In this document: piece by piece, positions 12,240 through 24,780 of the stretch
Numbering within the stretch: the stretch's first letter is position 1
How the letters are laid out: each line of letters begins with the position of its first letter
Assembly (NCBI GenBank): GCA_958298945.1
Contig: OY282607.1
Location: 48,709,020 to 48,773,019 of the forward strand
DNA: 64,000 nt
Reading direction: 5' to 3'
Source of the DNA: Atherix ibis
Taxonomy: Eukaryota > Arthropoda > Insecta > Diptera > Athericidae
The notes under the pieces: generated by a model
The model's database searches: none
What the model saw: only the letters and a program-made list of their open reading frames with translations
What the model was told of the DNA's origin: nothing
Program-made: the position numbers and the translations under genes

Positions 12240-13950
12240 GCTGTTTTACACGTTCGCACTTACACTGGTTTCGAAATTTATGCGATGAAACCTTATTTTC
12301 TGTGAAGATCTCAAACATGGCCTTGCTGATTTGTGTGCCACCTCTTTGGTTACAACCAAATCATCAATGCCGTCGATAAGGCTACCATAACAACACAGGT
12401 ACTTCCAACGGTATACCGAATAGCCTTAGTATCCAACTTCTTACTTCATCGAATGTATGGTGGATCCGAACCTTAGCTATCCGGGGGCAATTCTATATTC
12501 CTCCCTGGGCTTTATCCAAACTAGGTTTCCTCATTACCTTCTTATTGACGTATGTCCTTAGAGTGATACACTCTCAGTAGCTTCCCTGTCATATCTTCCA
12601 GTGTGTACATCCCTTTCCCTTCCTAGCTTTGATTCTGAGTTTTAAGAATTTTCGAGCGAGTTTACTACTAAATTGTTTAGTGAAACTACTTTATTGGAAG
12701 TTACGCGGTATACTTCCTGTCTGACCTTTGCCCTTAAATTACAATTCCTTTTCACTTGTGCGGAGGCTTGGGCAATTTGGCTGCTGCTCCATTTTCTAAT
12801 TGACGTAGGTAGCCTCCCTCAAAGCCATCAAGCTAACGTCGCAGTTTGTACAACGAGGCGTGAGTCATTATGTCAGTTTCAAACAATTATCGGTACGGAG
12901 TATAGCCGCTTGTCTGATGGATGGAGTTACACAAAAAACAGGCTATATCACTTAAACGTTGATTCCATAGTATATGGTTCTCCTGATATCGAGGGACTCT
13001 TGCGTTCAGAAGCGTTTGCTTGAGGGTTGTAAAGGGCTGTCTCGATGTTTTTCTTCATACTTTGATAGTAATTCTTTAAACTGTTTGGGACAGAACTGAG
13101 CTCCGTTGTCGATGACTATGGTGTCGGATACACCAAAAGATGGAACAACCCTTTTTCAGGAATTTGGAATATCTGAAACGCGTCTACCTTCTTTTAGAGG
13201 TTTTAACATGGAGAATTTGGAAAAGTGATCCAAGATAATTAAGATAACCACATTTCCTTCTGGACTATGGGGATAAGGACCAAGTAGGACTTTGTACACA
13301 TGTTGCCATGGGCATTCAGTGATGGTAAAATAACTCATAGGAGGACGAAGAGTGACGTTATGGGCTTTGGTTTCTTTACATATATCACAATTTGACACGT
13401 AATTACGTACGTCCGCTGCCATACAATGCCAATAAGAATATCACCGAATCAAATTAAGTGTCTTCCCAATGCCTCCATGTACCGATACTGCTCGATCATG
13501 TAATTTGGAAATAATGATTATCCTGACATCCGTTGGTATCCAAAACCTCCAAGCATCCTGCTGCTGTGAAGAATCGCGGCTTCGTAGAAATATCCGGACG
13601 TATACGCATCCATCACTTTCCTTCAAGTCTGGAAATCGGTTTTCCTGTACTTCAATTTCCTCATTAATGGCTTGATAGTCAGGATCCAAAAAGTAGATCA
13701 ATTTCCAATTAGAGTACTCGTATCTCAGAATTTCATATTTTTTCGCAATATATTCTAGATAGCGACTACATTGATGGTGGTTTATATAGAAATCGATACG
13801 TTGCGGTTTCAAACTCCATCTAGCCAATCTTCCGCTCAGGTCCCTTTGGCTGCTAATATGGCAATTATTATTACAGAGAAATTTCGCTGAGCCGTATATA
13901 AATATTTTGCATTCAAGAGTATTATTAAATATATCTCTCATTATCAAAAG
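12240..13950 (-). mobile_element. Decayed Ty3/gypsy pol: linker, integrase
   Basis: On the minus strand this gives the RNase H-integrase linker (13,947-13,441, 168 residues, one long frame), the integrase zinc finger and the catalytic core. NCDICKETKA lies in the finger. The three catalytic positions can be read: ILDHFSKF (13,260 region), VIDNGAQF (about 13,120) and NASER (about 13,025), in two frames. Around 12,690-12,540 a segment reading ARKFLKLRIKARKGKG then YTLEDMTGKLL matches the integrase C-terminal fold. Frameshifts between these blocks show it is inactive. It is related to the relic at 540-2,270. Confidence 0.85.
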
Positions 13951-15751
13951 TCTTTTTCTTCGTATATTTTTTGTAACTTATTGATCCATAATTTGTCCAT
14001 AAGCAGAATTCTAATACAATCGATATGCCAGCTGGGCGTTAACAGATATTTTGCTATTAAATACAATAAATTTACATCATTATAATAGATAGTCTTAAGA
14101 TTTAAGATTGTGAATCGTACAATTTATGAATTATAATTTTTGAAACTACAATAGTTTTATTTATTTTTCTAGTTTGAATAAATTATTAGACTAGTAAAAG
14201 TATCGAAGCGATTTAAATTTTTTCACGCATCTACATATACGAATTAAAAAAAATTGTGTATTGTTGATAAAAATATGTTTTAAAAATATTTAGTCAAATT
14301 ATATATTGTCGTGCAGTTTCGCAGCCTCTTTTTACTTGATCCTATGCCATGTAATTTTTTTTATTCCCGATGATCAAAATATACTAAAACCGCTTGGTAT
14401 TGTCCATTAGAATAATTCCGTTATTTAACGTGACATACCTATCGTTAGACATAATATCAAAGGTAGTCTGTAGTGCTCAGAGGTCTGTAGTTGTAATGGA
14501 TTCCGCCAGCACAGCTGACTAGATTTAGATGCTGATACCCTATCTCGCTCAAATCTAACTTTCAGCCCTCATTTCAATTTCTACTTATTGCTTAGATTAC
14601 TTCATGCATGGAACACCCAGATCGGTTTCTTCTCTAGCTGTAAGGGGATGGAAGCCGTCTTCTAACACCAAACCTCCAGCTATTCGGCTTCATCTTTCGT
14701 CTTCCAACCCCCGCTTCCAGGTAGTCGTCCTCATTTTTCATCTTTAACTCCTCTTTCAATTTTCTTCTTGGCAAGCGAACTCAGTTACTTACTCTTCTAA
14801 TCGAAAAAACTGGCCTTTCTTACCATACATTTCCATCTAATATCAACTGGCCTCAGCGTGACTACTCTACCATTCCATCTCTCTCAAACCTGTCTTTCTG
14901 TAGCATGCATGAAGCAATCAAACAATTCACCCGTCTCTACAAGTAGACCACTCTCCTCGTTTTCAACTCAAACATCTTGTCCTTCCATCTGGTCCCGCTA
15001 TTGACCAGCTACATCCATCACAGATACAGCCATGCTCACAGCTTGTTATCCTAACTGCTGCTAGTAAGGGCTATCTATCATCTGCAGTAATAGCAATCGA
15101 GATAACTGGTATCCTTCATTTCCAGTTTTAATACTGTACCCGCCAGAGACGCCTTATCTCTTTGATCAGGTACAGTGTGTTTTAAAACCTTGGTGGTGTC
15201 AGTTTTGTTTTAAGAGTACTTGGTGAGAACACCCAACTCAAAAAATTACTAGGCACTGCTATGTCGGCTCTTGATGAGATCCAAACGAGTGTAGCCGAGA
15301 ACGTGAAGGGGATTCTTGTTGAAAGTTTCCAGCTTTGCTGCGGATAATGGAAACAACTCCTCCGCCTATTTATATCTGACCAAGCAAACTTCTTTGAAAA
15401 GAAAACATTGATGCAAAAAAATAAAATAAAATTGTGTCGTGTTCGAAATAAATGGCGCATAATACACGTTGTTTTGGTTTAAATAGCTTATTAATTGAAT
15501 TTATTTATATATATAATAATTAAAGAAAAATAATATTCATGAAAAAAAATGTTAAGTTAAATAAATTAACGATGAAAAAACAGGCAATATATTGCCACGA
15601 AAGCCACATAGAGGCATAGGGTACCATGGCGTGGCTGTATATTATACTGCAATTCATAAAATTATTGTTCGTGGCTGTATATTATATTATACTGCAATTC
15701 ATAAAACTAATAAAGTTTTAATTCTTTGTGAAGAGTAAGTATAATATTATT
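13951..15751. other. Unassigned part of intron
   Basis: 14,460-15,180 is unusually CT-rich with stops in all frames and looks like a decayed element I cannot name. Around 15,200-15,300 one frame reads GTAMSALDEIQTSVAENVKG without a family match. A short direct duplication occurs at 15,622-15,710 (GTGGCTGTATATTATACTGC repeated). Confidence 0.3.
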
Positions 15752-17165
15752 ACTTCAAAAAGTATCGCTAATTTTGAATTTCCGTGGGTTATGTATATTT
15801 GATTTTCGATTTTTTTTTGTGGCGTTATGTTGGTACTCATGTCTCTCACTTATGCCGATAAGTTTGGCCATTTTGAATCTTCAGTTAATTTTGACAGCTG
15901 CTTTGCTTGCACGTGTTTTGGCTCGTCTTCGATTTTTGCCCATTTTCGACCAAAAACAGCATCGCATTAACATTGTTAAAGAGCTGTTGGACTCTGTCCG
16001 CGACGACCCAAATTTGTTCCAGAGGGTCATGACTGGTGACGAATCATGGGTTTATGGTTATGATCTGGAAACCAAAGCTCAATCATCACAATGGAAGTTA
16101 CAACACGAGCCAAGACCGAAAAAAGCGCCAAGTTCGGTTTTGCTTACAGTTTTCTTCGATTGCAGGGTAGAGAAGATGTGAACGACGAAAATGGTGACTG
16201 TGGCATATGGTGAAGCTATCTTAGACCGAAGCAACATCTATCGGTGGTACAAAATGTTCTCAGAGGGTAGAGAAGATGTGAACGACGAAAAGCGTGCCTG
16301 ACGCCCGAGCACGTCAACAACAGACGAAAACATTGATGAAGTGAAGAAAATAGTATTGGCTAATCGTCGAATCACCGTTAGAGAAGTTGCTGAGAACTTA
16401 AAAATATCGATTGGCTCGTGCCATAATTGCTCAATTTCGACCAAAAACAGCATCGCATTAACATTGCTAAGGAGCTGTTGGACTCTGTCCGCGACGACCT
16501 AAATTTGCTCCAGAGGGTCATAACTGATGACGAATCATAGGTTTATAGTTATGACGTGGAAACCAAAGCTCAATCATCTCAGTAGAAGCTGCCGCACGAG
16601 CCAAGACCGAAAAAAGCGCGCCAAGTTCGGTCGAATGTGAAGGTTTTGCTTATAGTTTTCTTCGATTGCAGGGGCGTGGTGCATCATGAGTTCTTGCCAC
16701 AGGGTAGAACGCTCAATAAGGAATATTACCTGCAAGCTAAGCGCAAGTTGCGCGAAGCAATCCACCAAAAACGCCCGGATTTGTGTAAGAACAAAAATTG
16801 GCTTTTGCACCATGATAACGCCCCTGCTCACGCATCGTTACTTGTGCGCGAATTTGTGGCCAAAAACAACACACTAATAATGCCGAATTTTTGACCAAAA
16901 ACAACACAGCGTATTCCACAGATCTGGCCCCCTGTGAGTTTTTCTTGTTCCCAAAACAGATTCTTGATCAATTTTTTTGGAATATGCAAAAATTGAAGAC
17001 GAGCCAAAACACGTGCAAGCAAAGCAGCTGTCAAAAATTAACAGAACATTCAAAATGGCCGAATTTATCGGCATAAGTGAGAGACATGAGTACCAACATA
17101 ACGCCACAAAAAATCTAAAATCGAATATACGTAACCCGCGGAAATACTTTTTGAACAGACCTCGT
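15752..17165 (+). mobile_element. Rearranged mariner element
   Basis: The sequence carries mariner transposase signatures: VMTGDESWVYGYD (first catalytic Asp), LLHHDNAPAH (second) and DLAPCEFFLFPK (third). The order is scrambled: a middle piece (15,930-16,165) precedes an N-terminal HTH piece (16,185-16,430), then the middle repeats and continues to the C-terminal part. The ends are long inverted copies of each other: about 190 bp near 15,752-15,945 reappears reversed at 16,977-17,165, ending AACAGACCTCGTA. Stops and frameshifts abound. Confidence 0.85.
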
Positions 17166-19526
17166 ATTAAACTCTACGATTGTAGTCGCGCACTGATCAT
17201 TTCTAAAGGTTGTATTCTAATTTTATCAAAGAAAGTTTTTCTAATAAAATGGATATGTTTTTTTATGTTTTTAACTTTTAAATTTTATATGGTTTTCAAT
17301 CATAGTATGTGTTTCTAATTAATTATTATTAAAGAAATGAATACGAATTAATAGTTCGAACGGAATGTTATATTTAATATGTATTTTATTTAAATCTACA
17401 TAAAATTTTTAAAAAAATCAAATAAAATGAAATTTTATTAATTATATTTTTAAAAACTAGGTAGGCACAAAATTCTTTAATAAATAAATTAAAAATGTTC
17501 AAGGAAAAATAATATCAATATTGAGGCGACTATAAAAAGCTGACCGCTTAAAATGACGCATAACAAAAGTTCGAAGTCGCGCGGATGTAAAACGGGGTTT
17601 AGCTTGCACTTATAGTTTCAGTATATAAATGTCAGCGCTTTTCAAAAGTAAATAACAAAAATTACTTATCCGCCAAGAATTTACCTTGCATTCTAATGAA
17701 ATGTGCATTGTTTTATATTTATAGCTGGCATTTAAATTTACATTAATAGAATTACTGGTTCTATTCATAACCTATTATTATGATAGCAACACAATTGCGA
17801 CTGTAACTAAAAGGTGAATCGAGTTGATTGTCAAAATTTTAAAATATTCACAGTTTTATGGGAATGCATAACTTTCAGACTGTTTCATAGTCTTAAAAGA
17901 TCTTTTTTGTTTTAAGTTTTGAATTTGTAGTCCCAAGTGCTGATATACATTTCATTGTTTTATTATTTGACAGTTTAAATTGAAATATAAATAAGGTAAG
18001 TGAATATCATTTCTAGTTTTATTAAAAAATTGAATGAAAAATCATTTATTAATAATAACTTATAATACAATTGTATTTAATTGGTTCACATTGGCGAAAT
18101 TTGTTGCTAATTGACAGTATTTGCGGTTCAGTTGTTAGCTAAGTGGGAATTGTGTTGCAGCTAATAAGCTTGGCTGCAAAATAACCTCAAATGCAAAACG
18201 AAAACACAGAGTAGAATAGAAGGCTTTGTATTTACTGTTGGACTGAAAATACAAACTTTCGTTATTTCGGCAAAAGTATTATAATGTGTCGTTTAATTCG
18301 CGTATTTTATGTTATTAGTACTAATTATTTGTGAAAAAGTATATGGACTAAGGGATTAAATTGCAGGTTAAATGTAAACACACTCCCAAACAATAGTGAT
18401 TTGTGTTATAAAATGTTCAGTTTTATTTGCCACTTTGAGAGTGAAATTAATATATGAAAGTGTAATTTTTGGGCAAGTAAGAAAATACATTTGTTTTAGA
18501 GACAGTTTTAGTGCGAATATAGTTTTTGGAAAATGAAATATTTGTTCTACGAAGTGCAGAAATATTTGTTTTAAGCTTAAATTATAAGATCAATGATTTA
18601 TTATAACTTTTCGATAAACTGATCTTTGAACTATTTGTTAAATTTGTATATTATTTTTACTTTAATAACAAGTTGCTTAGTTAAATCAGAAATAGTTTTT
18701 TTTTCGGAAATATTGTCGTGGTAATTGAATTTAATCAGAATCAGAACATAGTTATTTTACTAAATCTAGTATTTTCCCCCTCCTCTGGATTATTTTATTC
18801 AGCGTGTAATTATCATAATAATAGTTAAAAAATGATATTCTTTCTTTTTTGAAAATTGTAATTTTCAAAGATTCCCTTTGCATTTTGACGTTTACTTTTT
18901 GTTTCTACACGCACTGCATTTGACATTTCGTTCAAGTTGATTTTTGACAAATCAAAACGATGTTTGGAGCTAATTTAGCATCTTTTTGAGAAATTGAATA
19001 TTTAAACGGAAAGCAAAATAATCTTAATCTTATAAATGTTTTAAAAAATAATAAAAACGAGTAATTTTTAAAATAGCGCGGTTTTTTGTTTATTTAATTT
19101 TGTAAAAATATTTGAAGTATATATTTACGAAATAATTCCGGGTAAACTATTAAGAATATTGAATATCTGATTATATATATATATATTAAAATGCAATAGT
19201 TTAGAATAAATAATATATAGATACTACTTTCGATAAATGTGTATCAGGGAAAATGCTTGAAATGGAAACCATTGGTTTTAGTAATGATAAAATATGATTA
19301 AATTCGCTTGTTCAGATTTCAGCAGACTTAACCACACCTGATTTGGACGCACTTACTATAATATTTATATTGGGCGACCATCGATCCAAAAAAAATATAA
19401 TAAAAAATTTGTTCTTAAACAATAAGCAATACTAATTGACATTCAACGATAATATTACCGTAAGTATATTTATTAATTTGTCAAAGAGAAAATAATTTTG
19501 CTTCTATAAATTATAATCATTTTTAG
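17166..19526. other. Intron sequence without recognised features
   Basis: AT-rich, no coding motif. 17,820-18,130 shows weak similarity to 47,755-48,010, so an old repeat is possible. The stretch precedes exon 3 of the proposed MADF/BESS-like gene and could also contain an alternative promoter. Confidence 0.4.
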
Positions 19527-20457
19527 AATATGGAACAAGGCGGGGAAATAATTGAAGAATATATATTTGCAACAGATCAAGAGCCAGTCGAAAATAATTT
19601 TACAAATCAAAATCTTGTCCAAAATGATGGTATATTTTGTAGGTATATGCCAGCTAATCAAAATAATGATACAGTAGTCGAAGACTATGGTGACGATGAC
19701 ATTAATTCGAAGCTAGTAAGTATGATTATTGCTAGTATTTAAAATTATCATATTAGATTTTGTATAATTTTCGTAAATAAAATAAAAATCAAACACATTG
19801 AAAAGGATATTTCATTTTGTTTACATATAAGAACATATTATTAGTTCCTGTTGTCTATATTAAAATTCTGTTTATCAGAAATCAATAAGATTATTTAGAA
19901 TCGCTTCGATATGCACAATCAATATGTTATAAGAAATAATTCACAATTCTACTTTTATATGTGATTGTATTGACTAAAATCTTGCATAAATTGTGGTTAA
20001 GTTAAAATATGGAAGAGATCTTAAACTCGTTTAAAACTTATCCCAATTGAGTATTCTTTTGCAGATATTTTCACGAAAAATTTTTTTATATAAAAGTAAA
20101 AAAAAACTTTAGTTTTGATTAATTCGTTTTTATTAATTTTTATAGAATGCAAAACGGAAACGTACCAACAATAATGACAGTTTGGAAAAAGAAGCGCGTA
20201 ATGCATTAAACATGGCAACGAAACTCCTATCTCAGCACACAAAAGAGCAATCTAGAGAAGCAGTTTTTTCAAAATTCATTTGCGACGGTATTAGCCGCAT
20301 AAAAAGTGATCGCATTCGTGAAAATACCAAATGGAAAATTCAGGCAGTTCTTCGCCGAGGAATTGAAGAAGACCTTACTGAAACTGAACGAGGTTCAACA
20401 TCACTAGTACAAGATCAATATGGAGATCGTGTGAAAAAGGATGATTATGTACAATAG
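19527..20457 (+). CDS. Probable C-terminal exons 3-4 of the MADF/BESS-like gene
   Basis: Exon 3 (19,527-19,715) follows a TTTTAG acceptor and encodes 63 acidic residues (EYGDDDI-like, rich in N, E and D). It ends at a GTAAGT donor. After a 430-nt intron, exon 4 (20,146-20,457) starts with a basic NAKRKR stretch, a likely nuclear signal. It then gives a helical segment, FSKFICDGISRIKSDRIREN followed by KWKIQAVLRRG, whose spacing resembles a BESS protein-interaction motif, and stops at 20,457. All junctions are phase 0, so exons 1-4 would give 310 residues: MADF, acidic linker, basic patch, BESS-like tail. AATAAA lies at 20,627. A separate small gene starting at the ATG at 19,530 is possible. 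Confidence 0.65.
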
Positions 20458-21477
20458 AAGATGAATTATTTTCCATTATTTATTATATCGTAAAATAACG
20501 AGCGACGATTTTCCACAAAAAATTTTGAATATTTTTATACAATATAAAATTATGAAATTTAGAGAAAGTAGTACTTCAAAGCATTTCTTATAAATAATAA
20601 TTGTTATTTTCATACAAATTAGCGAAAATAAAATTAAATGAAAGTCCAATCAGAACATTTTCAGGAAGTGTTCTTTTCTTTTTGTATATTAAATGATACA
20701 GAAATGTGGAAAAGTAAACGTTATAATATTTATATTATATAATTATTTTATTAAGAAAGAAAATATTTTTAAGTTTTATTAAAAAGTTATATTTAAATTA
20801 ATAAAAGCAGATTTTCATTATTATTATTTCTATTATTATTAATTTACAATATTAGTTTATAAAGGAACATAAATTTTGTTGCGAAGAATAGTTTTACTTT
20901 ATTTTTACAATTTGTCGAAGCGCGGCTAATATTATATTGGTAAAATTTTCAAATACCCTGGATACCGAATAGTTGAAAATTATTTTGAATAATTTGATAA
21001 ACAATTTGTGGTAATTGCTAAATTACCGAATTTATACTATATAGATAGTCCAACAACCGGCTTACTTGTTCCATAAAATTAGTGCATATAAAAGCAAAAA
21101 TCTTTTTACTGATGGATATTGTATCTTAAAAATTGTTTTGAAGTAATTTGAAGATTGCCATTTTATAACACAGTGTTATGGTATAACAGCTGTATGGGAA
21201 ATATCCCGTACACCGAGGTTGAAGGACCAGCAAAATTCCGTTGATGTGCCCATATCTTATCATTTCTTTCAATAATTTTAACCAAATAATTATTGTATAC
21301 ATTATCTGATAAAGCTTGATATTAGACAAAGAAAACAACATTTAATATAAATTGCGCAAAAAATGATTTGATTTTTTTGGTGTATAAAATTCAATTAACA
21401 CAACCATGAACGGTGGCGAGACTGGAGCGCTCGAATTTTACAGCTCGGTATAAACGACCACCATTTTTGGCAAAAAA
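20458..21477. other. 3' UTR and spacer
   Basis: Follows the stop at 20,457. AATAAA at 20,627-20,632 is a plausible polyadenylation signal. After that the sequence is AT-rich with no recognised gene up to the repeat array. Confidence 0.45.
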
Positions 21478-22798
21478 TCATAATGAAGCACACTTTGACT
21501 TAGCTGACTTCGTTAATAAACAGAATAATCGCTATTGGGGCACTTGAAACCCACAACTGATATGAGCGATGAAGCACACTGCGAATTGGCTGATTTTGTT
21601 AATAAACAGAATTGCTATTATGGCACTGAAAACCCTCGGCTGATATGAGCGACGAGACACATTTCGACTTGGCTAGCTTTGTTAATAAACAGAATATCCG
21701 CTATTGGAGCACTGAAAACCCTCAACTTATATGAGCGACGAAGCACACTGCGACTTGGCTGACTTTGTTAATAAACAGAATTGCTGCTATTAGGGCACTG
21801 AAAACCCACAACTGATATGAGCGACGAAGCACACTTCGACGTGGCTGACTTTGTTAATAAAAATCATAATGGTCGATGAAGCCCACTTCGACTTAGCTGA
21901 CTTCGTTAATAAACAGAATAATCGCTATTGGGACACTTGAAACCCACAACTGATATGAGTGACGAAGCACACTGCGATTTGCCTGACTTTGTTAATAAAC
22001 AGAATTGCTGCTATTAGGGCACTGAAAACCCACAACTGATATGAGCGACGAAGCACACTTCGACGTGGCTGACTTTGTTAATAAAAATCATAATGGTCGA
22101 TGAAGCACACTTCGACTTAGCTGACTTTGTTAATAAACAGAATATCCGCTATTGGAGCACTGAAATCCCTCGGCTGATATGAGCGACGAGACACATTTTT
22201 ACTTGGCTAGCTTTGTTAATAAACAGAATAGCTGCTATTGGAGCACTTGAAACCCACAACTGATATGAGCGACGAAGCACACTGCGACTTGGCTGACTTT
22301 GTTAATAAACAGAATTGCTGTTATTAGGGCACTGAAAACCCTCGGCTTATATGAGCGACGAGACACATTTCGACTTGGCTAGCTTTGTTAATAAACAGAA
22401 TAGCTGCTATTGGAGCATTAGAAACCCACAACTGATATGAGCGACGAAGCACACTTCGACGTGGCTGACTTTGTTAATAAAAATAATAATGGTCGATGAA
22501 GCACACTTCGACTTAGCTGACTTTGTTAATAAACAGAATAGCCGCTATTGGGGTACTGAAAGCCCTCGGCTGATATGAGCGACGAGACACATTTTGACTT
22601 GGCTAGCTTTGTTAATAAACAGAATAGCTGCTATTGGAGCACTTGAAACCCACAACTGATATGAGCGACGAAGCACACTTCGACGTAGCTGACTTTATTA
22701 ATAAAAATCATAATGGTCGATGAAGCACACTTCGACTTAGCTGACTTTGTTAATAAACAGAATAGCCGCTATTGGGGTACTGAAAGCCCTCAACTAAT
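21478..22798 (+). repeat. Array of about 17 transposase-derived 86-bp units
   Basis: Units start ATGAGCGACGAAGCACACTT and end near CTCAACTGAT. The full unit is 86 bp. Shorter 59-bp units ending AATCATAATGGTCG are always followed by a 79-bp unit that lacks the first seven bases, giving a 138-bp composite at least four times. Each unit encodes SDEAHFDLADFVNKQN followed by RYWGTENPQ-like residues, the first catalytic-Asp region of the DDE transposase whose remainder follows at 22,799. Many units carry stops, and 86 is not a multiple of three, so the array is not a continuous protein. Confidence 0.9.
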
Positions 22799-23410
22799 AT
22801 GAGCGACGAAGCACAGTTCAACTTGGCTGACTTTATTAATAAACAGAATAACCGCTATTGGGGCATTGAAAACCCTCAACTGAAACACCAAAGACCACTA
22901 CACCGTTGTAGAGTAACTATATTGTGCGGCATTTGGGCCGGTGGCATCATTGGGCCATATTTCTTTGAGGATGCTGGAGGCAGTGCTGTAATAGTTACTG
23001 GTGACCGCTGATTGGGACATGTTGGAAAACTTTCTTCTGCCCAAATTGGATCAATTAGTCCAACATTACAATTGGTTCCAACAAGACGGTGCCAAATCAC
23101 ACACAGCTCGTGCTACGATGCAAATTTTGAGAGGAATTTTTCCTGTTCGAATAATGTCAAAAGTGGTGATTACGACTGGCCCCTACGATCTCCTGATTCG
23201 AACCCTTCCGTTTTCTTCGTATGGGATACTTGAAGGAGAAGGTGTACACTAACAAACCAATGACAACCACGATGCTTAAGGACAACATACGAAGCGAAAT
23301 CGCTGAAGATATGAAAAATGTGCTTAAAAGAGATCGCTTTTGCGCTGCGGCTAAATCTATTAAGTCAATTATTTTGGTCCAAAGAAATTTTTCAATTTAC
23401 AGAAACAGGT
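22799..23410 (+). pseudogene. Tc1/mariner-superfamily DDE transposase fragment
   Basis: The last repeat unit runs on into the rest of the transposase: CGIWAGGIIGPYFFEDAGGS, then WFQQDGAKSHTARATMQIL (second catalytic Asp in QQDGA), RSPDSNPSVFFVW (third acidic region) and YLKEKVYTNKP. At least two frameshifts separate these blocks. The N-terminal helix-turn-helix region is absent. Two relatives lie at 40.0-40.9 kb and 44.5-45.3 kb. Confidence 0.85.
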
Positions 23411-23449
23411 AAAATTTAATCAAGAATAGCATCTACAAGAGCAGCTAAA

Positions 23450-24780
23450 ATGTAATCAATGAGAACAGAGCCGTTGACAAAAAGGACAGAATCAGCGTTT
23501 ACAAAAGCAGCTTCGGTGAAATAAAAGCAGCAACAGAAACTTGTGGCGTCCTTCAAAGAATCCGAAGATAGACTGAAGGAAGAACTGGAATCCAAAGTAA
23601 ACCAAGTAGAAGGGAAGATGATGACCGAAGTAAACCAAGTAGAAGAGAAGGTGATGACTTAAGTCAACCTAGTAGAAGAGAAGGTTGAGACTGAAGTCTA
23701 CATAGTGAGAGGGAAGGTGATGGTTGAAGTTAAACAATTGAGAACTAGAATTCGCAAGTTCAGGCCAATAGTTGCTCAGGCATCGGTTACAGTATCGCCG
23801 CATCTTTTGGTAGTAAATTCAAGATTCCACCGTTTGACGGAAATACTTCATGGACGGCATACAAGTTACAGTTTGAATCTGTGGCTAAGGAAAAATCTTT
23901 GGACAGATGAACAGGCACAAACTGTACTAACACTGCGTTTACGTGATTAGGCTCTTACAGTTTTAGAGGTTCTTGGTTAGCGAAGTCACATACGATCGCT
24001 TATTAAAAGCGCTGGAATTGCCCTATGAAAGATTGGATTCAGTAACATAATATGACATTGAAAATTGAGAAGTTGGTGCCGAAGGCATATCAGTCTACAT
24101 CAACTTCTTTTATTGATAAAATGCTGGTCCACGCGCTTATCGATGGGATAATGAATGGGATACCATACCACCTTGAAAATGCTTTGGAGGTAGAAGATCC
24201 GAGAACGCACCAGGTTAGAGCAATTATGATTGAGGATACTGGTGCAAGTTTAAATGGCCACTGGTCGGTTTTAAAATATTACCGATGCAGAAATCTGGGC
24301 CACATTAGATCGAACTGCCTGGATACGAAGGTGCTAAACATTAATAATGGAGGACTTGCAGTTGCGCATTGAACTACATTCATGAGAACGAATAAATTCC
24401 ATGACAGAGTGGCGTGTGCAGGCTGTTATGGAGAGAGTCCCTATTATGATAATTGTACAGGCTAATGATGGAAATGGCCTGGTAATAAACAGAGAAATTG
24501 ATAAAACACCGTGTCGATTAACTCTGGTTATAGGAGCATCTCGAACAATTATTGATTCTCACATGGTAGAAACCATATTCGAGAAAAGTCAATGGGAATT
24601 TTAACAGCTACAGGTCAGCACATGTTCGAGGAGAGAAGGTTGTGGATGTTTAATTTGGAGACTATACGTATCGACATACTGCTATTGTGGCGGATATCGT
24701 CGATGACTGCATAATCGGATTTGACTTTATGAGACGAGTTATCAGCTACCAATCGACTTAAAATATCCTTGTAAGGAGCG
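23450..24780 (+). mobile_element. Ty3/gypsy gag-protease relic
   Basis: A coiled-coil-like stretch with repeated KVNQVEGK motifs (23,580-23,720) precedes a gag capsid signature: FKIPPFDGNTSW, then LWTDEQAQTVLTLRLRD. From 24,052 a frame covers the capsid C-terminus and a degenerate zinc knuckle (CRNLGHIRSNC). A protease-like core, LTLVIGASRTIID, follows at 24,500, then ADIVDDCIIGFDFM near 24,690. Several frameshifts and stops are present. No LTRs were recognised. Confidence 0.8.

Noticed and set aside
12673..13023. 116-residue plus-strand frame
   Set aside because: Antisense to the gypsy integrase, whose catalytic motifs are readable on the minus strand.
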